The translations under genes and the position numbers were made by a program. The notes beneath the pieces are model-generated. The model saw only the letters and a list, made by a program, of their open reading frames with translations, did no database searches and was not told the DNA's origin. From Herbiconiux solani NBRC 106740 (GTDB lineage Bacteria; Actinomycetota; Actinomycetes; Actinomycetales; Microbacteriaceae), in NCBI RefSeq assembly GCF_001571005.1, contig NZ_BCST01000001.1, forward strand, positions 496,001 through 560,000: a stretch of 64,000 bases of DNA. The letters are read 5' to 3'. Below, in pieces: positions 57,586 through 64,000 of this stretch (positions are counted from its first letter, which is position 1; the number at the start of each line of letters is the position of its first letter).

Positions 57586-60500
57586 TCAGGCAGGGTCGAC
57601 GACGACGATCAGATCGCCGGCCTCGACCTGCTGGGTGATGGGGATCGCGAGGCGCGAGACGGTTCCGGCGATCGGAGTGGTGATCGCGGCCTCCATCTTC
57701 ATCGCCTCGATGGTGGCGACGGGGTCGCCCGCCGCGACGGTGTCGCCCTCGGCGACCTTGAGCGTCACGACGCCGGAGAAGGGCGCGGGCACCTGGCCGG
57801 GCCGGCCCGCATCCGCCTTCTCTGCTGCCTTCGTCTCGACCTTCACGGAGCGGTCGCGCACGTTGACGGGGCGCAGCTGGCCGTTGAGCGTGGTCATGAC
57901 GGTCCGCATGCCCTTCTCGTCGACCTCGCCGATCGCCTCGAGGCCGACGAACAGGCGCACGCCCTTGTCGATCTCGACGACGTGCTCGACGCCCTGCTGA
58001 AGGCCGTAGAGGTAGTCGACCGTGTCGACGACGGAGAGGTCGCCGAACTGCTCGCGGGCCTCCTCGAAGGTGCGGGTCGGGGCCGGGAACAGCAGGCGGT
58101 TGAGCGTCGCCCGGCGCTCGAGCGCGTCGGCGTCGGGTGCGATCGATGCCTGATCCTCGGCCGACAGCGCGGTGACCCCGATGTTCACGGTCTTGCCCTC
58201 GAGCACCTTGGTGCGGAACGGCTCGGGCCATCCGCCCGGCAGTTCGCCGAGCTCGCCGGCCATGAAGCCGATCACCGAGTCGGGGATGTCGTAGTTGCCC
58301 GGGTTCGCCTCGAAGTCGGCGGGGTCGGCCTTCACGGCGGCGAGGTGCAGCGCGAGATCGCCCACGACCTTCGACGACGGGGTGACCTTGGGGATGCGCC
58401 CGAGGATCCTGTTCGCCGCGGCGTAGAGATCCTCGATCAGCTCGAAGTCGTCGGCGAGGCCGAGCGCGATCGCCTGCTGCCGCAGGTTCGAGAGCTGGCC
58501 TCCCGGGATCTCGTGCCGGTACACCCGGCCGGTCGGCCCGGGCAGTCCCGACTCGAACGGGGCGTACACGTGCCGCACGGCCTCCCAGTACGGCTCCAGG
58601 TCGCTGACCGCCTCGAGCGAGAGCCCGGTGTCGCGCTCGGTGTGCGCGAGCGCGGCGACCAGAGCGGATGCACTGGGCTGCGAGGTCGTGCCCGCCATCG
58701 GCGCACTCGCCACGTCGACCGCATCCGCCCCCGCCGCACTGGCGGCCAGCAGCGTCGCGAGCTGCCCGCCCGCGGTGTCGTGGGTGTGAACGTGGACCGG
58801 CAGCTCGAACTCCTGGCGGAACGCCGCCACGAGCTTCGCCGCCGCCGCGGGCCGGAGCAGGCCCGCCATGTCCTTGATCGCGAGCACGTGCGCGCCCGAG
58901 GCGACGATCTGCTCGGCGAGCTTCAGGTAGTAGTCGAGCGTGTAGAGGTCTTCGGCGGGGTCGAGCAGGTCGCCGGTGTAGCAGACGGCGACCTCGGCGA
59001 TCGTCGTGCCGGTGGCGAGCACCGACTCGATCGCGGGCCGCATCTGCGACACGTCGTTCAGGGCGTCGAAGATGCGGAAGATGTCGATCCCGGTCGCGGC
59101 GGCCTCACGGACGAAGGCATCCGTGACCTCGGTCGGGTACGGGGTGTAGCCGACCGTGTTGCGGCCGCGGAGGAGCATCTGGATGGCGATGTTCGGCAGC
59201 GCCTCCCGAAGGGTCGCGAGGCGCTCCCACGGGTCTTCGCCGAGGAAGCGGAGGGCGACGTCGTAGGTCGCTCCACCCCAGGCCTCGACGCTGAGTAGCT
59301 GCGGGGTCATGCGCGCCACGTAGGGAGCCGCCGCCACGAGGTCGCGGGTGCGGACACGGGTCGCCAGGAGCGACTGGTGCGCGTCGCGCATGGTCGTCTC
59401 GGTGACCGCCAGGGCGGTCTGCGCCCGGAGCGCCGCCGCGAACCCGACCGGGCCGAGTTCGAGCAGGCGCTGGCGGGAGCCGTCGGGCGCCGGCGTCTGG
59501 AGGTCGATCGCCGGGAGCTTCACCTCGGGCGAGACCCCGCCCAGGTGCGGGCCGTTCGGCTGGTTCACCGTCACGTCGGCGAGCCAGTTGAGGATCTTGG
59601 TCCCACGGTCTTTCGACTGGTGGCCGCCGAGCAGTTCGGGTCGCTCCTCGATGAAGCTCGTGCTCAAGTCGCCGGCGGCGAACGAGGGGTCGTCGAGCAC
59701 ACCCTGCAGGAACGGGATGTTCGTCGACACGCCTCGGATGCGGAACTCTGCCAGAGCGCGCCGGGCCCGCCGCACCGCGGCCGGGAAGTCGCGGCCGCGG
59801 CAGGTCATCTTGGCCAGCATCGAGTCGAAGTGCGGCGAGATCTGAGCCCCCACGTCGACGGTGCCGCCATCCAGCCGCACACCCGCGCCGCCCGGAGAGC
59901 GGTAGGCGACGATCTTGCCCGTGTCGGGGCGGAAGCCGGCCGTCGGATCCTCGGTCGTGATGCGGCACTGCAGGGCGGCGCCGTGCAGCACGATGTCGTC
60001 CTGGTGCATGCCGAGCTCGTCGAAGGTCGCCCCGCTCGCGATCAGCATCTGCGACTGCACGAGGTCGACGTCGGTGACCTCCTCGGTCACCGTGTGCTCG
60101 ACCTGGATGCGCGGGTTCATCTCGATGAACACGTGCTGCCCCGCGCGCTCCCCCACCGTGTCGACCAGGAACTCGACCGTGCCGGCGTTGACGTAGCCGA
60201 TCGACTTCGCGAATTTGATGGCGTCCGAGTGCAAGGCCTCGCGGAGCTCGTCGCTGATGTTCGGCGCCGGAGCGATCTCGACGACCTTCTGGTTGCGGCG
60301 CTGCACCGAGCAGTCGCGCTCGAACAGGTGCAGGGTCTCCCCCGTCGAGTCGGCCAGGATCTGCACCTCGATGTGCCGGGGCCGCAGCACCGCCTGCTCG
60401 AGGAACATCGTCGCGTCGCCGAATGCACTGTCGGCCTCCCGCATCGCCGCCTCGAGGGCGCCACGCAACTCCTCACGGGTCTCGACCCGGCGCATCCCCC

Positions 60501-60996
60501 GCCCGCCGCCACCCGCGACCGCCTTCGCGAACACGGGGAAGCCGATCTCGTCGGCCGCTGCGATCAGCACGTCGAGGTCGGTCGTCGCCGGTGACGACTT
60601 GAGCACCGGCACGCCGGCCGCGATCGCGTGCTCCTTCGCGGTGACCTTGTTTCCCGCCATCTCGAGCACGTGCTCGCCGGGGCCGATGAAGGTGATGCCG
60701 TTCTCGGCGGCGGCCTTCGCGAGCTCGGGGTTCTCGGAGAGGAAGCCGTAGCCCGGGTAGATCGCATCGGCGCCCGACTCCTTCGCCACGCGGATGATCT
60801 CGGCGACATCCAGGTACGCCCTGACCGGATGCCCCTCCTCACCGATCTGGTAGGCCTCGTCGGCCTTCAACCGGTGCATCGAGTTGCGGTCCTCGTAGGG
60901 GAACACCGCGACGGTCTTCGCACCCAGTTCGAACGCGGCCCGGAACGCCCTGATCGCTATCTCTCCGCGGTTGGCAACCAGAATCTTTGTGAACAT
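57586..60996 (-). CDS. pyc: Pyruvate carboxylase
   Basis: 1136-residue biotin-dependent anaplerotic enzyme converting pyruvate to oxaloacetate. Biotin carboxylase domain at the N-terminus (about 1-450, ATP-grasp with [12 protein letters not shown]), carboxyltransferase domain (about 530-810, [17 protein letters not shown] and the metal-site HTHD), then the PC central domain, and the biotin carrier at the end with EAMKMEA (K1100). ATG 60996. It is divergent from the parA gene. GarA homologues inhibit 2-oxoglutarate enzymes, so central carbon metabolism genes are close to a garA gene here. Confidence 0.97.
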   Translation of the reverse strand: MFTKILVANRGEIAIRAFRAAFELGAKTVAVFPYEDRNSMHRLKADEAYQIGEEGHPVRAYLDVAEIIRVAKESGADAIYPGYGFLSENPELAKAAAENGITFIGPGEHVLEMAGNKVTAKEHAIAAGVPVLKSSPATTDLDVLIAAADEIGFPVFAKAVAGGGGRGMRRVETREELRGALEAAMREADSAFGDATMFLEQAVLRPRHIEVQILADSTGETLHLFERDCSVQRRNQKVVEIAPAPNISDELREALHSDAIKFAKSIGYVNAGTVEFLVDTVGERAGQHVFIEMNPRIQVEHTVTEEVTDVDLVQSQMLIASGATFDELGMHQDDIVLHGAALQCRITTEDPTAGFRPDTGKIVAYRSPGGAGVRLDGGTVDVGAQISPHFDSMLAKMTCRGRDFPAAVRRARRALAEFRIRGVSTNIPFLQGVLDDPSFAAGDLSTSFIEERPELLGGHQSKDRGTKILNWLADVTVNQPNGPHLGGVSPEVKLPAIDLQTPAPDGSRQRLLELGPVGFAAALRAQTALAVTETTMRDAHQSLLATRVRTRDLVAAAPYVARMTPQLLSVEAWGGATYDVALRFLGEDPWERLATLREALPNIAIQMLLRGRNTVGYTPYPTEVTDAFVREAAATGIDIFRIFDALNDVSQMRPAIESVLATGTTIAEVAVCYTGDLLDPAEDLYTLDYYLKLAEQIVASGAHVLAIKDMAGLLRPAAAAKLVAAFRQEFELPVHVHTHDTAGGQLATLLAASAAGADAVDVASAPMAGTTSQPSASALVAALAHTERDTGLSLEAVSDLEPYWEAVRHVYAPFESGLPGPTGRVYRHEIPGGQLSNLRQQAIALGLADDFELIEDLYAAANRILGRIPKVTPSSKVVGDLALHLAAVKADPADFEANPGNYDIPDSVIGFMAGELGELPGGWPEPFRTKVLEGKTVNIGVTALSAEDQASIAPDADALERRATLNRLLFPAPTRTFEEAREQFGDLSVVDTVDYLYGLQQGVEHVVEIDKGVRLFVGLEAIGEVDEKGMRTVMTTLNGQLRPVNVRDRSVKVETKAAEKADAGRPGQVPAPFSGVVTLKVAEGDTVAAGDPVATIEAMKMEAAITTPIAGTVSRLAIPITQQVEAGDLIVVVDPA

Positions 60997-61071
60997 CGAG
61001 ACCTCTCGGGCACATGCGCGTACAGCGAACAGTTAGGTTCTCCAAGCCTAGTGAAGGTAACGTTGTCGACT

Positions 61072-61881
61072 GTGCATGTACTCAGCGTCTCTTCCCTCAA
61101 GGGGGGTGTGGGCAAGACCACAGTGACGCTCGGGCTCGCCTCCGCAGCGTTCGCCAAGGGATTGCGCACCCTCGTCGTCGATCTCGACCCCCAGTCGGAC
61201 GTGTCGACCGGTATGGACATCCGTGTCGCCGGTCACCTCAACGTCGCCGACGTGCTCGCCTCTCCCAAGGAGAAGGTCGTCCGTGCGGCGATCGCCCCCT
61301 CGGGGTGGACGAAGGATCGCGGTGGCAAGATCGACGTCCTGATCGGCAGCCCCTCCGCCCTCAACTTCGACGGGCCGCACCCGTCCATCCGCGACATCTG
61401 GAAGCTCGAAGAGGCACTGGCCACGGTCGAGAGCGAGTACGACCTCGTGCTCATCGACTGCGCCCCGTCTCTGAACGCTCTCACGCGCACCGCCTGGGCG
61501 GCATCCGACCGCGTCTCGGTCGTGACCGAGCCCGGGCTGTTCTCCGTCGCCGCCGCCGACCGCGCCCTGCGCGCGATCGAGGAGATCCGCCGCGGTCTCT
61601 CCCCTCGCCTGCAGCCCCTCGGCATCATCGTGAACCGCGTGCGGTCGCAGTCGCTCGAGCACCAGTTCCGCATCAAGGAGCTGCGCGACATGTTCGGCCC
61701 GCTCGTGCTCTCGCCTCAGCTGCCCGAGCGCACCTCGCTGCAGCAGGCCCAGGGCGCCGCGAAGCCCCTGCACGTCTGGCCCGGCGAGGGCGCCCAGGAG
61801 ATGGCGCGCAACTTCGACCTCCTCCTCGAGCGCGTCATGCGCACGGGTCGCGTGGGCGAGTACGCCGAGCTGAAGGCCTAA
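61072..61881 (+). CDS. ParA-family ATPase without a ParB partner
   Basis: 269-residue deviant Walker-A ATPase (SSLKGGVGKTTVTLGLA, about 6-22), with DLDPQSDVSTG as switch and IDCAPSLNALT as Walker B region. The motif set is ParA/Soj. No parB or parS is nearby. It could be a division-site or cargo-positioning factor like PldP rather than a chromosome partition ATPase. Three in-frame starts are possible: GTG 61072 (chosen), TTG 61063 (GAAGG 5 bases upstream) and GTG 61051. Followed by a strong terminator and by convergent merR. Confidence 0.88.
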   Translation: MHVLSVSSLKGGVGKTTVTLGLASAAFAKGLRTLVVDLDPQSDVSTGMDIRVAGHLNVADVLASPKEKVVRAAIAPSGWTKDRGGKIDVLIGSPSALNFDGPHPSIRDIWKLEEALATVESEYDLVLIDCAPSLNALTRTAWAASDRVSVVTEPGLFSVAAADRALRAIEEIRRGLSPRLQPLGIIVNRVRSQSLEHQFRIKELRDMFGPLVLSPQLPERTSLQQAQGAAKPLHVWPGEGAQEMARNFDLLLERVMRTGRVGEYAELKA

Positions 61882-61904
61882 CCCCTTCCTTCTCCTCTTC
61901 GAGA

Positions 61905-61950
61905 AGTCAAAAAAACGTCCAAACTCATCGAGTTGGACGTTTTTTTGACT
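61905..61950. terminator. 18-bp bidirectional terminator (copy 3)
   Basis: Perfect 18-bp stem (61905-61922 with 61933-61950), A-run and T-run of 7 within the arms (AGTCAAAAAAACGTCCAA). Like those at 51888 and 56979 it has GTCAAAAA at its outside, but the core is different. It ends both parA and merR transcripts. Confidence 0.95.
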
Positions 61951-61976
61951 CCTCGAGGGAGTCAGAGGTTCTGGGG

Positions 61977-62525
61977 TCAGACTGCCTTGCGGGCGGCGCG
62001 GCGCTGGGCGAGCTCGTCGTTGGGCTCGACGACCATGGAGTCGATGTCGACCAGGCTGTTCTCGACCTCGCGCAGCACCTTGCCCACGGCGATGCCGAAG
62101 ACACCCTGGCCGCGGCTGACGAGGTCGATGACCTCGTCGTTCGAGGTGCAGAGGTAGACGCTCGCACCGTCGGACATCAGCGTGGTCTGTGCCAGGTCGT
62201 TGATGCCGGATTCGCGGAGCTGGTTGATCGCGGTGCGGATCTGCTGCAGCGAGATGCCGGTGTCCAGCAGACGCTTGACGAGCTTCAGCACGAGGATGTC
62301 GCGGAAGCCGTAGAGCCGCTGCGATCCGGAACCCGCGGCCCCGCGGACGGTGGGCTCGACGAGCGCGGTGCGCGCCCAGTAGTCGAGCTGACGGTAGGTG
62401 ATGCCGGCGGCACGGGCGGCGACGGCGCCGCGATAGCCGCTGGCGTCGTCGAGGTCCGGCATGCCGTCGGTGAAAAGGAGCCCGAGGTCGTAGCGAGAAT
62501 CGTCGTTCTGGCTTAGCTCGCTCAT
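61977..62525 (-). CDS. MerR-family regulator (Rv1830-like)
   Basis: 182-residue regulator with an N-terminal MerR winged helix: AAGITYRQLDYWARTALVEPT as the HTH, then FRDILVLKLVKRLLDTGISLQQIRTAI. No metal cysteines are seen. The rest (about 95-182) is an effector or coiled-coil part of unknown function. Start ATG 62525 chosen because MSELSQNDD is followed by family conserved residues. In mycobacteria a related MerR gene lies two genes from garA and ftsR; the intervening DUF151 nuclease gene is absent here. The 123-base gap to ftsR may include its promoter. Confidence 0.85.
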   Translation of the reverse strand: MSELSQNDDSRYDLGLLFTDGMPDLDDASGYRGAVAARAAGITYRQLDYWARTALVEPTVRGAAGSGSQRLYGFRDILVLKLVKRLLDTGISLQQIRTAINQLRESGINDLAQTTLMSDGASVYLCTSNDEVIDLVSRGQGVFGIAVGKVLREVENSLVDIDSMVVEPNDELAQRRAARKAV

Positions 62526-62648
62526 TGCGCCTTCCATCGTCCGGTGCATCCGGAACGTCTCGTGTTCGTACCCCACGCTAGCGACCGCGACCCGTGGGGG
62601 CAACGACATCACCCATTCGGCTCCGGCGTGTCGCGGAGGACGGGTCGG

Positions 62649-63395
62649 TCAGGGGGTGATCCGGCCGAGCGCCGAGCGGATGAGGCTCGATCGCACGATC
62701 TCCAGCTGGCCCGCGATCTCCATCGCCATCTCGGCGACCTTGGCCCGGCTGGACGGGTCGCGACGGCGCGCCACCGGCATCAGAGCGCTCTCGATCAGGC
62801 CGAGTTCGCGCTCGGTGGCCTGCCGGAAGCCGCGAAGGTGCCGCGGCTCGATCCCGCTGCGCTGCAGTTCGACGAGGGCCTTCAGCACGACGAGCGAATC
62901 CTCGCCGTACGACTCAGCCGGGGTGAGCACCGCGGCCGAGAAGGCATCCTGCACCAGCATCGGCGTGGCACCCGCCTCGCGGGTCAGATCCTCCCGCGAG
63001 AGGCGACGGCCGGTCTGCAGGATGGACGCCCCGCCCACCAGGGCCGAGCCGGGCATCGGGGGGTTGAGCCCCGCATCCACGTCGGCGAGGTACTCCTTGA
63101 TCACCGCGAGCGGCAGGTAGCAGTCGCGCTGCATGGTGAGGATGAGACGCAGGCGGCTCAGGTCGTTCTGCGAGAACTTGCGGTAGCCCGACGCGGTGCG
63201 GGCCGGATGCACGAGGCCGCGCTCTTCGAGGAAGCGCAGCTTCGAGGGCGTCAGGTCGGGGAAGTCGGCGGTGAGCTTCGCGAGCACCTGGCCGATGCCG
63301 AGCAGCGGGCCCTGCGATGCGGACTCGGAGGCCGGGCTCCCGGGCGCGGACGAAGACGAGGACTCCGCCGACCGGCGGGGCTGTGCGGCTGCCAC
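62649..63395 (-). CDS. ftsR: FtsR-like MerR-family regulator of ftsZ
   Basis: 248-residue regulator. N-terminal winged helix (about 30-105): LLGIGQVLAKLTADFPDLTPSKLRFLEERGLVHPARTASGYRKF (split), then YLPLAVIKEYLADVDAG. This matches FtsR/Rv1828, in Corynebacterium an activator of ftsZ transcription. The rest (about 150-248) is the effector/dimer region. Start GTG 63395 overlaps the FHA gene's stop by one base. The target site proposal is the palindrome at 31941-31967 ahead of ftsZ. Assignment is based on remembered family signatures and location next to garA. Confidence 0.82.
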   Translation of the reverse strand: MAAAQPRRSAESSSSSAPGSPASESASQGPLLGIGQVLAKLTADFPDLTPSKLRFLEERGLVHPARTASGYRKFSQNDLSRLRLILTMQRDCYLPLAVIKEYLADVDAGLNPPMPGSALVGGASILQTGRRLSREDLTREAGATPMLVQDAFSAAVLTPAESYGEDSLVVLKALVELQRSGIEPRHLRGFRQATERELGLIESALMPVARRRDPSSRAKVAEMAMEIAGQLEIVRSSLIRSALGRITP

Positions 63396-63877
63396 TACTC
63401 TCCAGCGGCGGTGACGACGTCGATCCGCGACGGGTAGAACGTGAGGCGGAACTTGCCGATCTGCACCTCGGCGCCGTCGTCGAGGAGCGCCTCGTCGACA
63501 CGCACGCCACCGACGTAGGTGCCGTTCAGCGAGCCAAGGTCGCGCACCGTGAAGGTGTGGCCGTGGCGGGCGAACTCGGCGTGCCGGCGCGAGACCGTCA
63601 CATCGTCGAGGAAGATGTCGGCGTTCGGGTGGCGGCCCACGGTGCTGACGGAGGTGTCGAGCAGGAAGCGGGCGCCCGAATTGGGGCCGCGACGGACGAT
63701 CAGGAGCGCAGAACCGGAGGGCAGGGCCGCGATCGACTCGAGCTCCTCGCTCGTGACTCCGCCTTCGAGGGCGGCCAGCTGCGCCGCGAACTCGCCCGTG
63801 AGGGAGAGCGTCGTGTCGGCGGCCGACGCGGGCACGGGGATGCTCGTGGTGCGATCGTCGTTCGTGTGGTTCGTCAT
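63395..63877 (-). CDS. garA: GarA/OdhI-like FHA-domain protein
   Basis: 160-residue phosphothreonine-binding protein. The N-terminus has ADTTLSLTGEF with T22 and T23, matching the kinase-phosphorylated ETT motif of GarA/OdhI. The FHA domain (about 60-150) has VGRHPNADIFLDDVTVSRRHAEF and GSLNGTYVGG (GRxxxxD, SRRH, NGTYVN-type). Phosphorylated protein folds on itself and stops inhibiting 2-oxoglutarate dehydrogenase and activating glutamate synthase. ATG 63877. Gene order garA-ftsR is as in other actinobacteria. The PASTA kinase at 49791 could phosphorylate it. Confidence 0.92.
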   Translation of the reverse strand: MTNHTNDDRTTSIPVPASAADTTLSLTGEFAAQLAALEGGVTSEELESIAALPSGSALLIVRRGPNSGARFLLDTSVSTVGRHPNADIFLDDVTVSRRHAEFARHGHTFTVRDLGSLNGTYVGGVRVDEALLDDGAEVQIGKFRLTFYPSRIDVVTAAGE

Positions 63878-63929
63878 CCCTCAGCCCTCCTAGCTCCGTC
63901 CAGCGTAGCCGATCACGCCCCCTCCTCCA

Positions 63930-63945
63930 CCCGGGAATTCCCGGG
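63930..63945. promoter_or_regulatory. Perfect 16-bp palindrome upstream of garA
   Basis: CCCGGGAATTCCCGGG is a perfect 16-base palindrome 53 bases upstream of garA and 32 bases before a possible plus-strand start at 63977. It may be an operator for either divergent gene. It contains no cloning remnants in its surroundings. Confidence 0.5.
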
Positions 63946-63976
63946 ACGCAGGCCGAGCATCCCCTATGCTCGTCGC

Positions 63977-64000
63977 ATGTCGCCTCTGATCGCCTCGCTC
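63977..64000 (+). CDS. Possible start of a plus-strand gene, cut by the window end
   Basis: An ATG at 63977 opens a frame (MSPLIASL) that continues to the last base. A CTATGCT sequence about 10 bases upstream resembles a -10 box, consistent with leaderless initiation. Only eight codons are seen, so the existence and identity of the gene are uncertain. Confidence 0.3.

Noticed and set aside
63930-63945. Palindrome with EcoRI and SmaI sites as a cloning artefact
   Set aside because: Surrounding sequence is continuous chromosomal type without vector or linker sequence, so it is treated as native.
1-64000. tRNA, rRNA, insertion sequence, prophage or integrative element
   Set aside because: No cloverleaf-like segments, transposase, integrase or flanking direct repeats were recognised by eye; a tRNA or IS database search was not possible.

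Overview
This 64 kb window is high-GC chromosomal DNA from an actinobacterium, most likely a member of the Microbacteriaceae. The basis is the gene content: a mraZ-to-divIVA division cluster of actinobacterial type with sepF, yggT and wag31/divIVA; a GarA-type FHA protein next to an FtsR-type MerR regulator; many GTG and TTG starts; a LAxTG (sortase E-type) surface anchor; and a MurE whose substrate motif departs from the diaminopimelate form. I see no rRNA, tRNA, CRISPR array, insertion sequence, phage gene or attachment site. Coding density is very high and no stretch over 300 bases lacks a gene.

Region A (1-12.7 kb) is accessory. It holds the 3' end of a cell-wall-binding-repeat surface protein; a ClgR-like regulator; a divergent pair of a methionine aminopeptidase paralogue and a small XRE regulator sharing a palindromic AT-rich promoter; a quinone-oxidoreductase-like enzyme with an alpha/beta-hydrolase relative that lacks the nucleophile; small membrane proteins; and an ArsR-phosphatase fusion. 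It ends with a very large secreted, wall-anchored GH3 glycosidase overlapped by a ROK sugar-responsive repressor.

Region B (12.8-26.8 kb) is a run of regulator-plus-target pairs: MarR with a MATE exporter, HxlR with an SDR, an MmyB-type XRE with an SDR, and MarR with a VOC protein and an MFS symporter. Several have a palindrome in the intergenic space. The region also holds a 2H phosphoesterase, a DEDDh exonuclease, a cytoplasmic GH3 glucosidase and a GT2 glycosyltransferase.

Region C (26.9-47.5 kb, all minus strand) is the division and cell-wall cluster, in transcription order: mraZ, rsmH, an ftsL-like gene, ftsI, murE, murF, mraY, murD, ftsW, murG, murC, ftsQ, ftsZ, yggS, sepF, yggT, divIVA, lspA and a pseudouridine synthase. 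Genes abut or overlap by 1-50 bases almost throughout. An upstream triple repeat looks like the MraZ operator, and a 27-bp imperfect palindrome precedes ftsZ.

Region D (47.7-64 kb) resembles the mycobacterial region around pknL. It has DUF3040, a polyprenyl diphosphate synthase, a Rv2175c-like DNA-binding protein divergent from a four-PASTA Ser/Thr kinase, a class II DAHP synthase, an acyltransferase, a ROK glucokinase and a FadD15-like ligase. After these come def, pyc, an orphan ParA and the garA-ftsR-merR set. Three strong bidirectional terminators with a shared sequence signature separate these units. The division cluster, its likely ftsZ activator (FtsR), a PASTA kinase and GarA lie together, so envelope growth, division and central carbon control are physically grouped here.
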